33,499 bases of DNA from JBFFXF01 sp041569895 (lineage in GTDB: Bacteria > Planctomycetota > UBA8108 > JACQVS01): assembly GCA_041569895.1 (NCBI GenBank), contig JBFFXF010000049.1:1-33499 (forward strand), read 5' to 3'. Made by a program: the position numbers and the translations under genes. The notes under the pieces are model-generated. The model worked only from the letters and a program-made list of their open reading frames with translations, had not been told where the DNA came from and did not search any database. This document shows, piece after piece, positions 15,301 through 23,484 of this stretch (its first letter is position 1; every line of letters begins with the position of its first letter).

Positions 15301-17454
15301 ATGAGAGGGTACGCCATCCGGTTTCTGTCCTTCGCCGTCTGTACGTTTCTTTCCACCGCGCTGATGGCGCAGCGGGTCGCCCCGCCGACGCTCTCGGCGG
15401 ATGTGATCGGCATCCCCGGCGGGAGCCCCGAGAGCTTCGCCGGCAAGCACGGCGGCGACGACATGCTGCCGTACACGGACGACGACGTCGAGCTCCCCGA
15501 CGGAGGCAACGCGGGAGGCGTCTGGGGTTTCGGACACTTCGACAACGACTCGAGCGGCACCGTCGACGCCGAGGAGCCGGTCTTCGTGGTCGTCCGCAAC
15601 GACGACGACGAGAGCACGCTCTTCTCGAGCCTCTCGCGTCCGGAGTACGGCGTCCTTCATGAGAGCGAGGACTGGGCGGAGTACTGGTCCGCGGGACTGG
15701 ACGGGCCGAACGGCGCCGGCGTCGTCAGCGACACCAACTTGACCGACTTCGAGATCAACGACTGGAACGGGTGGACCGACGAGTCGAACGCCTACCTCTA
15801 CAACAACCTCGGCAGCAACCAGCACGGGCTCGGACTGCCGAAGTACCGCGTCGATTACCGCTCGACTCCGCTCGAGGGCCAGGACTGGGTCTTCGACGAG
15901 ATCGAGGGCTTCAAGAAGTCGTTCGGCTTCCGGAACACCGCGGACGACCCGGACACCGAGTTCAACGAGCGTGGCGACTGCCGGCGGTGGTACCGGGCGC
16001 GGGACGCGATCGACATCCGCGGCTACCTGATTCCGTTCGACGACGTCGAGGAACTCGCCAACGGCAGCCTGCCGTCGCTCTTCGGCTGGGAGTCGGTCGA
16101 TCTCGCGGGCTATCTGCGCGACACCATCGGGCCGTTGCTGGATCACCCGGAGGTCTTCCTGTGGAACGAGGGCGGTGCGACGCCCGAGGTCTTGCTACCG
16201 CCGACGCACCTCTACCTCTTCCAGCTCTCGGTGCAGATGGACGTCGCCAACGCCGAGGGCGAGTGCGGCGGTTCGGGTGATCCCGTCTGCGCGGGCGAGC
16301 CGGACCCGGGTCTCTGTCAGGTGCAGCAGCACGCCGCGTACTGGGGAATCCCCGCCGACGGCTCGGGCACGTACCGCCAGAGCTTCATCGCGAGCGTCAA
16401 CTTCGATGTCTCGAACGCGGCGTTCCCGGACAACCACCCGTACGCCAGCGAGCCGGAGGACGGGGCGGCGCTGAATCTCTGGGCGCAGGATCACTTCTGG
16501 CGCGACAACGAGAGCCATTTCGGCAAGTACACCTTCGAGCCGGAGGGAACGCCGGCGTTGATCGTCCAGGAGCCACTGTTTTCGAGGTTCGACGGCGTCG
16601 ACGATTCGGTCCTGAGGATGCAGGACGCCGGCGCCCTCAGCGCCCCGCTGCCAAGACCGCTCTCGGCGGCGGAGACGCCGACCATCGGCGTCGCGGATCT
16701 CGCGGCCGACCTCGATCCGGTCGAGCCGGCCGACGGCGGAGGCGCGGCGGCATCGACCGCGTACCAGCTCATCTTCCGCAACGGCGCAAGTGTCGTGGCG
16801 TACGCCAACGTGGACGACGGGCAGACGCAGGTCTTCCTCGGCGGGAGCTACGACGCCGAGGACGGCAGCGCCTCCGGCGGCGACGGCGGAGAGCCCGGGC
16901 CGGGCGCGTTCCTCGGCGAGGTCGAGGGGGCCACCGTGGCCGACTACACCCGGTTCGTGCTCATCGTCAACTCGGACGGCGCCAGCCTGCGCGCGGTCGA
17001 GTCGGGCGACTACGTCGTCAACAACTTCAGCGGCCTCACCGAGATCGGCGATGAGCTGGCCAGCGCCAGCGGCGACGTGCCGCACGGCGACGGCATCGCG
17101 CAGTTCACCATCGCGGGAGATGGCCAGACCGTCATCAACACGGTCCTCATCCTCGCGTCGCCCGGTGTCGGGCCCTTCCTGCGCGGTGACTGCAACCAGG
17201 ATGGCACCGTCGACATCAGCGATGGTATCCAGGGCCTCGGCGTGCTCTTCCTCGGCACGGAGAGCAAGGGTTGCGACGCGGCGTGCGACGTGAACGCGAG
17301 CGGCGTCTTTGACATCGCCGATGCGACGTACACGTTCAACTTCCTCTTCCTCGGCGGCCCGCAACCGCCGTCACCGGCGTACCCGGCGGCCGAGTACTCG
17401 CAAGCGGCCACGGACGCCGCCGTCGGCTGCGATTCGTACAGCACGGGCCGCTGA
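15301..17454 (+). CDS. secreted protein of unknown function with dockerin-like C-terminus
   Basis: This 717-residue protein begins with a Sec signal peptide (MRGYAIRFLSFAVCTFLSTA, likely cleaved after ALMAQ). The central part is acidic and rich in Asp, Gly, Asn and Trp and matches no family I recognise. It contains a possible calcium-binding segment, HFDNDSSGTVDAEEP (near residues 80-95). Residues about 626-700 are a dockerin-type pair (GDCNQDGTVDISDG, CDVNASGVFDIADAT), each followed by a hydrophobic LFLG segment, and the protein ends with a cysteine-containing tail. The same kind of tail closes the CotH protein in this window. The start is fixed by GGGAGG 5 nt before the ATG and by the signal peptide, although the frame opens at 15214. 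It is monocistronic, with its own promoter upstream and intrinsic terminator downstream, and is probably well expressed and surface-attached or released. Confidence 0.85.
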   Translation: MRGYAIRFLSFAVCTFLSTALMAQRVAPPTLSADVIGIPGGSPESFAGKHGGDDMLPYTDDDVELPDGGNAGGVWGFGHFDNDSSGTVDAEEPVFVVVRNDDDESTLFSSLSRPEYGVLHESEDWAEYWSAGLDGPNGAGVVSDTNLTDFEINDWNGWTDESNAYLYNNLGSNQHGLGLPKYRVDYRSTPLEGQDWVFDEIEGFKKSFGFRNTADDPDTEFNERGDCRRWYRARDAIDIRGYLIPFDDVEELANGSLPSLFGWESVDLAGYLRDTIGPLLDHPEVFLWNEGGATPEVLLPPTHLYLFQLSVQMDVANAEGECGGSGDPVCAGEPDPGLCQVQQHAAYWGIPADGSGTYRQSFIASVNFDVSNAAFPDNHPYASEPEDGAALNLWAQDHFWRDNESHFGKYTFEPEGTPALIVQEPLFSRFDGVDDSVLRMQDAGALSAPLPRPLSAAETPTIGVADLAADLDPVEPADGGGAAASTAYQLIFRNGASVVAYANVDDGQTQVFLGGSYDAEDGSASGGDGGEPGPGAFLGEVEGATVADYTRFVLIVNSDGASLRAVESGDYVVNNFSGLTEIGDELASASGDVPHGDGIAQFTIAGDGQTVINTVLILASPGVGPFLRGDCNQDGTVDISDGIQGLGVLFLGTESKGCDAACDVNASGVFDIADATYTFNFLFLGGPQPPSPAYPAAEYSQAATDAAVGCDSYSTGR

Positions 17455-17511
17455 GCCGGCCGGTTCTCGGATGACGTGATGATGTGTCGCCGGGGCGCGA
17501 GGCCCTGGCAC

Positions 17512-17558
17512 GGGGGCGTGGACGGAGGCCGAGTCCGTCCACGCCCCCTTCTTTTGTT
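17512..17558 (+). terminator. intrinsic terminator
   Basis: A perfect 15-bp stem is formed by 17512-17526 (GGGGGCGTGGACGGA) and 17534-17548 with a 7-nt loop. It is followed directly by TTCTTTTGTT at 17549-17558. It lies 57 bp after the stop codon of the dockerin-tailed protein and just before the next promoter. Confidence 0.9.
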
Positions 17559-17584
17559 GTCCGGGACGCGCCGGGCCGGACCGG

Positions 17585-17590
17585 TATAAT
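17585..17590 (+). promoter_or_regulatory. perfect -10 box six bases before ATG
   Basis: TATAAT at 17585-17590 is separated by CAGCGC from the ATG at 17597. With usual spacing, transcription would begin at or within a base of the start codon, giving a leaderless mRNA. There is no Shine-Dalgarno sequence. No good -35 is seen at 16-18 bp; the nearest candidate, TTGTTG at 17554-17559, is too far away. Confidence 0.55.
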
Positions 17591-17596
17591 CAGCGC

Positions 17597-20500
17597 ATGT
17601 CGCAACCGTCGTCGAGGACGCTCCCGCCATTGCGGTCCGCGCTGGCTCTCTCGATGCTCCTGGCCGCGTGCACCGGCGAGGAGGACGGCGCGCCCGACCG
17701 CCGATCCACGCCGGCTCGGCCCGGAGCGAGCACCGCGGCCGCAGGCTGGTTCAGCGAGGTGGCGCGGTCATCCGGCATCGATTTCACACACGACGGCGGC
17801 GCAGCGGGTGACTACCAGTTGCCCGAGATCATGGGCTCGGGCTGCGCGTGGATCGATGTCGACCTCGACGGTGACCTCGACGCCTACCTCGTCTCCGCTG
17901 GTCACGATCCCGGGCGGGCGCGCAACCGACTCTACCGCAACCGTGGCGGCGGCGAGTTCGAGGACGTCACCGATGATTCGGGCGCCGGCGACACCGGTTT
18001 CGGCATGGGATGTGCGGTCGCCGACGTCGACGGCGACGGGTTTCCCGACATCTACGTCACCAACTTCGGAGCCAATGCACTCTACCGCAACAACGGTGAC
18101 GGCACCTTCACCGACGTCACGGCGGCGGCGGGTGTCGGCGAGCGACGCTGGAGCGCGTCGGCGGCGTTCGTCGATGTCGACGCCGACGGCGCTCTCGATC
18201 TCTTCGTCACCAACTACATGAGTCACCCAGAGCGCTCCGACCAGCCGTGCGCCGACGCGGCCGGCCGGATCGAGTACTGCGGTCCGCACAGCCATTTCGC
18301 GCCGGAGCCAGACACGCTCTATCGCAATCTCGGTGACGGACGGTTCGCCGACGTCACGCGCCAGGCGGGCATGGGCGACGCGCGGGGATACGGACTCGGC
18401 GTCGTCTGCGCCGACTTCAACGGCGATGGACACGCCGACATCTACGTCGCCAACGATGCGACGGCGAACCGGCTCTGGATCAACGACGGTACGGGGCGAT
18501 TCGTCGATCGGGGCGTCGAGTGGGGCGCGGCCTTCAACCAGCACGGACGTCCGGAGGCGGGCATGGGGGTCGACGTCGCCGATCTCGACGGCGACGGCGG
18601 GCTCGACATCTTCGTCACCAACCTCGTCAACGAGACCAACACGCTCTACCGCGGTCTCGGCGACGGCCTCTTCGATGACGTCACGCATGCCTGCGGTCTC
18701 GGCCCGCCGAGCCTCGCGTCGACCGGATTCGGCGCCGGGTTCCTCGACGTTGATCTCGACGGCGACCTCGACATCCTGGTGACCAACGGGCGCATCCGCC
18801 GCGGCCCGCTGGTCGATGGCGTGGATCTCCCCGCGCCCTGGGGTCGCTACGCCGAGCGCGACCAGCTCTTCGAGCGCGCCGGTGAATCGGGCGGGCCGGG
18901 GACGATCGCATTCGTCGAGCGCAGCGTGGAGGCGGGCCTCGGCGGGCTCCGCCCGCATGTCGGGCGCGGACTCGCGCTCGGCGACCACGACAACGACGGG
19001 GACGTCGATGTGCTCGTCACCGCGTGCGGTGGCGCGGCGCGGCTCTACAGGAACGACGCACCGCGTCGCGGGCGGTGGCTCACCGTCGTGCCCCTCGCGC
19101 CCGGCGGTCGCGGAGTGGTCCTCGGCGCCCGGGTCACCGTGGTCGCCGACGGCGCGACGCGTATCCGCGAGTCCCGCGCCGCCGCCAGCTACCTCTCGAG
19201 CAACGACCCGCGCGTTCACTTCGGCCTCGGCGACGTCGAGCGAGCCGCCGTCACCATCCGCTGGCCGGACGGCGCCGAGACCGCCGCCGGCGAGGTGCCC
19301 CTGGATCGCATCGTCGAGATCGAGAAGGGTCGAGACGGATTCACGGTCCGTCCTCCGGTCGAGTCGACGCGCGCCCCCGCCGAGATGGTGACCGCCGTGG
19401 AATCGACGCGCGTCCCGGCGGCAAGCCCGGCGGCGAACGACACGCCGCCGATGCCCGACCCGTCACGGCTCGACGAGCCGCTGCGCTCCGCTCTGGCGTC
19501 GGCGATCGGGCGCGTCGAGGCGGAGCCTGACGACGCGCAACGGTGGGGGGATCTCGCCATGCTGTGCCATGCCCACGGCCTCCACGAGGACGCGCGCGTC
19601 GCCTACCGCAAGGCGGAGGCGCTCGACGACGCCGACTCGCTCTGGCCTCATCTCCTCGGACTCGTTTGCGACGTCCTCTCGCTCCACGACGAGGCCGTGC
19701 GCGCCTACCGGCGGTCGATCGAGATGGAGCCCTACGACATCGTGTCCCGGTGCTCGCTCGCCAACATCCTCGAGACGCGAGGCGAGCACGAGCGGGCGCG
19801 CGAGCTCTACGTCGAGGTCGTCGAGATGAGCCCGAAGTCGGTTGCTGCGCGCGTCGGGCTGGGCCGGCTCGCCGCGCGCGCCGGCGCTCTCGAGATGGCC
19901 GAGAAGAACCTCGAGCTCGCGCTCGAGGAGCATCCGCGCTGCGGACCCGCGCACGCGGTGCTGGCCCGGATCTACCGCGCTCGCGGTGATGATCGGCGCG
20001 CCGAGCTCCACCGCCGCTGGAGCCTCGCGTGCGGGAGCCTCGTCCCGCTCCCCGATCCGTACATGGAGCGCGTCCAGAGTCTCGGCGTCACGCATACCGC
20101 GCGGATGAAGCTCGGCGAGATCGCCGGCAAGCAGCGCCGCTGGGACGACGCCATCGAGCATTACCGCGCCGCCATGTCGTTGCGTCCCGACCTCGCCGAG
20201 CCGCGGTACCTCCTCGGCATCAGCCTCGCGAGGGCGGGCCGGGTCGGCGATGCGCTGGAGACGCTCCGCGCCGTGCCCGAGGGATCCGGCAAGCGCGTCG
20301 AGGCGTTGATCGAGGTGGCCTCGCTCGAGGCGGCTCGCGGCAACCTCGAGACCGCCGCCGCGACCATCGAGAAGGCGCTCTCCATCGAGCCCCGGAATCC
20401 GGCGGCCCTCGTCGCGCTCGGCAATCTCCACCGCGCTCGCCGCCATCGCGAGTCGGCCCTGGCGAGCTACGATGGCGCGATCGCCGCGGCGCCCGACTTC

Positions 20501-20947
20501 GCGCGAGCTCACCTCGAGCGCGGCGTGCTGCTTCACATCCGCGGCGCGAGCTCCGAGGACGCCGCCGCCGACCCCGACGTGCGAGCGCGGGAGCGCCATC
20601 GCGCTGCGGAGGCTCTGGCCGCGTTCGAGCGCGCCCTGGAGGCCGAGGCCGACCTCGCGCCGGCCTACGAGGGGGCGGGACGCGCGCACATGCAGCTCTG
20701 GGAGCTCTCGACCGACGACGAGGAGAAGCGCCGGCATGTCGACGCGGCGATCGAGCGGTTCTCCCAGGCGGTGCGGTTCTTCCCCGGGCGCAAGGGGGCG
20801 CACATCGCGCTCATCCGCGCGCTCCACTCGGCGGGACGCCCCCGCGACGTGGTGGCCGCGATCCGGCGCGCGCGGGAGCGGTTTCCGGAGGATCCCCGGT
20901 TCGTGCGGCGGGCGGCGGGGGACTCGAGGGCTGAGGCGGAGAACTGA
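17597..20947 (+). CDS. FG-GAP/VCBS-UnbV lipoprotein fused to a long TPR region
   Basis: This 1116-residue protein starts with a lipoprotein signal (LALSMLLAAC, Cys25). Residues about 53-488 contain FG-GAP/VCBS repeats with calcium-loop lines (DVDLDGDLDAYLV, DVDGDGFPDIYVTNFG, DLDGDGGLDIFVTN). Residues about 489-579 form the ASPIC/UnbV domain (LTVVPLAPGGRGVVLGARV, YLSSNDPRVHFGLG). A proline/alanine-rich linker follows, and residues about 634-1111 are TPRs. The first UnbV protein in this window keeps its C-terminus free and is operonic with separate TPR proteins; here the two modules are fused. The family is surface-associated and of unknown activity; a scaffold or binding role is an inference. 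It is read from its own candidate promoter right after a strong terminator. The ATG at 17597 fits the signal peptide and the -10 spacing. The last codons and stop merge into a degenerate repeat tract. Confidence 0.88.
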   Translation: MSQPSSRTLPPLRSALALSMLLAACTGEEDGAPDRRSTPARPGASTAAAGWFSEVARSSGIDFTHDGGAAGDYQLPEIMGSGCAWIDVDLDGDLDAYLVSAGHDPGRARNRLYRNRGGGEFEDVTDDSGAGDTGFGMGCAVADVDGDGFPDIYVTNFGANALYRNNGDGTFTDVTAAAGVGERRWSASAAFVDVDADGALDLFVTNYMSHPERSDQPCADAAGRIEYCGPHSHFAPEPDTLYRNLGDGRFADVTRQAGMGDARGYGLGVVCADFNGDGHADIYVANDATANRLWINDGTGRFVDRGVEWGAAFNQHGRPEAGMGVDVADLDGDGGLDIFVTNLVNETNTLYRGLGDGLFDDVTHACGLGPPSLASTGFGAGFLDVDLDGDLDILVTNGRIRRGPLVDGVDLPAPWGRYAERDQLFERAGESGGPGTIAFVERSVEAGLGGLRPHVGRGLALGDHDNDGDVDVLVTACGGAARLYRNDAPRRGRWLTVVPLAPGGRGVVLGARVTVVADGATRIRESRAAASYLSSNDPRVHFGLGDVERAAVTIRWPDGAETAAGEVPLDRIVEIEKGRDGFTVRPPVESTRAPAEMVTAVESTRVPAASPAANDTPPMPDPSRLDEPLRSALASAIGRVEAEPDDAQRWGDLAMLCHAHGLHEDARVAYRKAEALDDADSLWPHLLGLVCDVLSLHDEAVRAYRRSIEMEPYDIVSRCSLANILETRGEHERARELYVEVVEMSPKSVAARVGLGRLAARAGALEMAEKNLELALEEHPRCGPAHAVLARIYRARGDDRRAELHRRWSLACGSLVPLPDPYMERVQSLGVTHTARMKLGEIAGKQRRWDDAIEHYRAAMSLRPDLAEPRYLLGISLARAGRVGDALETLRAVPEGSGKRVEALIEVASLEAARGNLETAAATIEKALSIEPRNPAALVALGNLHRARRHRESALASYDGAIAAAPDFARAHLERGVLLHIRGASSEDAAADPDVRARERHRAAEALAAFERALEAEADLAPAYEGAGRAHMQLWELSTDDEEKRRHVDAAIERFSQAVRFFPGRKGAHIALIRALHSAGRPRDVVAAIRRARERFPEDPRFVRRAAGDSRAEAEN

Positions 20948-20960
20948 GACGGAGGCAGAG

Positions 20961-21016
20961 ATCAGAAATCAGAGATCAGAGAGCTGAGAACTGAGAACTG
21001 AGAACTGAGATCAGAG
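20961..21016. repeat. heptamer tandem repeat, eight units
   Basis: Eight 7-bp units fill 56 bp exactly: ATCAGAA, ATCAGAG twice, AGCTGAG, AACTGAG three times, ATCAGAG. The last codons and stop of the preceding gene (GAGAACTGAGAC) already resemble the unit. It lies in the 138-bp gap before the acylase gene. Confidence 0.85.
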
Positions 21017-21044
21017 GACCCGGAGATCTGAGACCGATTGGGAT

Positions 21045-21086
21045 GTCCGACTCCGATTCCGATACAGATTCCGACTCCGATACCGA
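21045..21086 (+). repeat. hexamer tandem repeat ending in the start codon (copy C)
   Basis: Seven 6-bp units of consensus NTCCGA or NACCGA run from 21045 to 21086, with one variant unit (TACAGA). The final A of the last unit is the A of the acylase ATG, and the repeat pattern continues into the first codons (Met-Ser-Asp-Ser). The same unit is found at 23331-23397 and 33401-33499. Confidence 0.8.
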
Positions 21087-23254
21087 TGTCCGACTCTCGT
21101 TACTCGCTGATTCTTCTGCTCGTCACGCTGCCGGGGATCGTCCTCGGTCAAGACGTCGACGCGACACGGCTCGCGCGTGGCGTGACCATCTACCGCGACG
21201 CGTGGGGCGTGCCTCACGTTGACGGGGAGACCGACGAGCATGCCATCTTCGGGTTCGCGTACGCGCAGGCGGAGGACGTCTTCTGGCAGATCGAGGAGAG
21301 CTACATCAAGGCGCTCGGGCGCTCCGCCGAGATTCACGGCGACAAGGAGCTCGAGGGCGACCTCCTCAATCGCGCCTTCGAGATCCCCGCCGCGTCGCGC
21401 GCCGATTTCGAGAACTCGGGCCCGGACGTACGGTCGGTCGCGGAGGCGTTCGTCGCCGGATTGAACTTCTATCTCGACACGCACCCGGAGGTGAAACCGC
21501 GACTGATTCGCAGGTTCGAGCCGTGGCACGTGCTCGCGTTCACGCGGGCGCTGGTCCTCGACTTCTGCTTCCGATACACGCGATTCCGCGGCGCGTTTCA
21601 GGGCGTCGAGCACGAGGCGGTCCGCCGGCGGGGCTCGAACGCCTGGGCGGTGGCGCCGGCGCGGACTCGCGACGGTCACGCGCTGCTCCTGATCAATCCG
21701 CACCAGCCGTGGTACGGCCACGGGCAGTTCTACGAGATCCACATGCGGAGCGGCGAGGGCTGGAACTTCACCGGCGCGACGTTCCCCGGCAGCCCGATCC
21801 CCAGCCTCGGCCACAACGAGCACGCCGCGTGGTCCTTCACGGTCAACGAGCCCGACATCGCCGACGTGTGGATCGAGACGTTCGACGATCCCGAGAACCC
21901 GCTCGCCTACCGCCACGGCGACGGCCATCGCATGGCGACGGAGTGGAAGGACACGATCCGCGTCAAGACGCGCGCGGGGATCGAGGAGCGACGATACACG
22001 TTCCGCAAGACGCATCACGGCCCGGTGGTCGGGACGCATCCGGACGGCCGCCCGGTGACCGCGATGATCGCCGGACTCTCCACCGGCTTCGGCGGCGACC
22101 AGGCGCTCGCCCTGCTGCGCGTGCGCGGGCTCGAGGACTTCAAGCGCGCCATGGGGCTGCTCCAGTTCCCGCTCTTCAACGCGGTGTACGCTGATCGTCA
22201 CGGCGACATCTTCTACCTCTACAACGGCGCCATTCCGAGGCGCGATCCATCGTTCGACTGGTCACGGCCCGTCGAGGGGAAGGACCCGCGCACCGACTGG
22301 AAGGGCATGCACTCGCTCGCCGAGCTGCCGCAGGTGGCAAACCCGCGTGCCGGATACGTGCAGAGCTGCAACTCGTCGCCCTTCCTGGTCACCGGCGGGA
22401 GCGACGATCCGAAACGGGAGCGCTTTCCGGCGTACATGGCCGAGGACGCCGGCGTCGACAAGCGCCGGGCGAAGCTCTCGCGCATGCTGCTCGAGAAGCT
22501 CGAGATGGCGACCCTCGACGACCTCCGGGCGCTGGCGTTCGACACCACCCTCTACTGGCCGCTGAAGGCGCTCCCGGAGCTCGCCCGGGAGCTCGATGCG
22601 CTCGAGAAGAGAAGCCCCGAGCTCGCCGCGCGCGCCCGTCCGCTCTTCGAGCACTTCTCCGGCTGGAACTGTCGGGTCGAGCCCGAATCGACCGAGGCGA
22701 CGCTCTGCGTGGCGTGGTACCAGGAGCTCTTCGGCCGCGGCTACCCCGGCGAGCGACTTCGCTCGAAGTATCGTGCGAACCCGGCCCTGAAGTTCCAGGC
22801 GCTCGTGGACGCGTCGCGCAAGCTCGAGCTCTACCACGGAACATGGAAGGTGCCCTACGGCGACGTCAACCGGCTCCAGCGCCACGCGAACGTCGCCGAC
22901 TTCTACTCGATCCCCTTCAGCGACGACCTGCCGAGCCTGCCGTGCGTCGGCGCCCCCGGCCCCCTCGGCATCGTGTTCACGATCTACTACACGCCGAGCG
23001 TCATCGTTCCCTTCGTCAGGACGCTGCGAAAGCGCTACGCCATCGTCGGCTCGAGCTACATGGCGGTGGTCGAGCTCGGCGACCGCATCCGCGGCGAGAG
23101 CCTCCTCCAGCACGGCCAGAGCGGCGACCCGACCTCGCCACATTTCTTCGACCAGGCCAGGCTGATGTCGGAACGCCGCATGAAGCCGCAGCTGTTCTAC
23201 TGGGAAGACGTCAAGGCGAAGGCGGTGAGATCGTACAGGCCGGGGGAGCGGTGA
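21086..23254 (+). CDS. penicillin-acylase-family Ntn hydrolase
   Basis: This 722-residue exported protein has a signal peptide (SLILLLVTLPGIVLGQ). It shows the penicillin amidase fold order: an N-terminal alpha-chain region opening with TIYRDAWGVPHVDGETD and AYAQAEDVFWQIE, then the self-cleavage site RRRGSNAWAV, where Ser184 would become the nucleophile of the beta chain, then LLINPHQPWYG, GHNEHAAWSFTVNEPDIAD and HHGPVV. The length and Gly-Ser junction agree with periplasmic acylases that cleave amides such as beta-lactam side chains, acyl-homoserine lactones or lipopeptides; the actual substrate cannot be told from sequence. The frame opens at a TTG at 21038, but that extension (PTPIPIQIPTPIP) is translated repeat, so the ATG at 21086 is chosen. 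No Shine-Dalgarno sequence is seen because the hexamer repeat occupies that position. It has no operon partner. Confidence 0.88.
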   Translation: MSDSRYSLILLLVTLPGIVLGQDVDATRLARGVTIYRDAWGVPHVDGETDEHAIFGFAYAQAEDVFWQIEESYIKALGRSAEIHGDKELEGDLLNRAFEIPAASRADFENSGPDVRSVAEAFVAGLNFYLDTHPEVKPRLIRRFEPWHVLAFTRALVLDFCFRYTRFRGAFQGVEHEAVRRRGSNAWAVAPARTRDGHALLLINPHQPWYGHGQFYEIHMRSGEGWNFTGATFPGSPIPSLGHNEHAAWSFTVNEPDIADVWIETFDDPENPLAYRHGDGHRMATEWKDTIRVKTRAGIEERRYTFRKTHHGPVVGTHPDGRPVTAMIAGLSTGFGGDQALALLRVRGLEDFKRAMGLLQFPLFNAVYADRHGDIFYLYNGAIPRRDPSFDWSRPVEGKDPRTDWKGMHSLAELPQVANPRAGYVQSCNSSPFLVTGGSDDPKRERFPAYMAEDAGVDKRRAKLSRMLLEKLEMATLDDLRALAFDTTLYWPLKALPELARELDALEKRSPELAARARPLFEHFSGWNCRVEPESTEATLCVAWYQELFGRGYPGERLRSKYRANPALKFQALVDASRKLELYHGTWKVPYGDVNRLQRHANVADFYSIPFSDDLPSLPCVGAPGPLGIVFTIYYTPSVIVPFVRTLRKRYAIVGSSYMAVVELGDRIRGESLLQHGQSGDPTSPHFFDQARLMSERRMKPQLFYWEDVKAKAVRSYRPGER

Positions 23255-23281
23255 GGGGAACGCGGTTTCCGCCGAGGAGGA

Positions 23282-23308
23282 ACGCAGATTACGCAGATTG
23301 CGCAGAGG
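23282..23308. repeat. nonamer tandem repeat, three units
   Basis: Three 9-bp units are present: ACGCAGATT, ACGCAGATT and GCGCAGAGG. They lie in the 230-bp gap after the acylase gene and just before hexamer copy A. A related GCGCAGAGG sequence occurs in the 6187-6597 gap. Confidence 0.7.
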
Positions 23309-23330
23309 GAGGAGCTCCTTCTTTTCGAAA

Positions 23331-23397
23331 TCGGACATCGGAGTCGGAGTCTGTCATCGGCCATCGGTATCGGACTCGGTCATCGGACTCCGCAACC
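23331..23397 (-). repeat. hexamer tandem repeat with 18-bp end sequence (copy A)
   Basis: TCGGNN units (the reverse complement of the copy C unit) fill this stretch. It ends at 23380-23397 in TCATCGGACTCCGCAACC, which is identical to the last 18 bases of the window. Read on the minus strand, the order is GGTTGCGGAGTCCGATGA followed by CCGA-containing hexamers. Confidence 0.8.
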
Positions 23398-23448
23398 AGA
23401 GCCCTCGAGGACGGGGAGGAGGACGAGCACGAGCACGCGATCGCATGC

Positions 23449-23477
23449 TTGCCACGACCCCGTTCGTTCGTTAGGGT
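23449..23477 (+). promoter_or_regulatory. candidate promoter just before ATG
   Basis: TTGCCA at 23449-23454 and TAGGGT at 23472-23477 are spaced 17 bp apart. The ATG at 23485 follows after 7 nt, which again fits a leaderless transcript. The -10 keeps only the TANNNT positions, so support is moderate. Confidence 0.4.
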
Positions 23478-23484
23478 GTCGTGG

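Noticed and set aside
20961..21086. Tandem repeats considered as a CRISPR array
   Set aside because: Units are only 6-7 bp with no spacers, and no cas gene is visible.
23311..23325. GGAGGAGCTCC followed by T-rich bases after the acylase gene, as a terminator
   Set aside because: The palindrome has no room for a loop, and the T run is interrupted.
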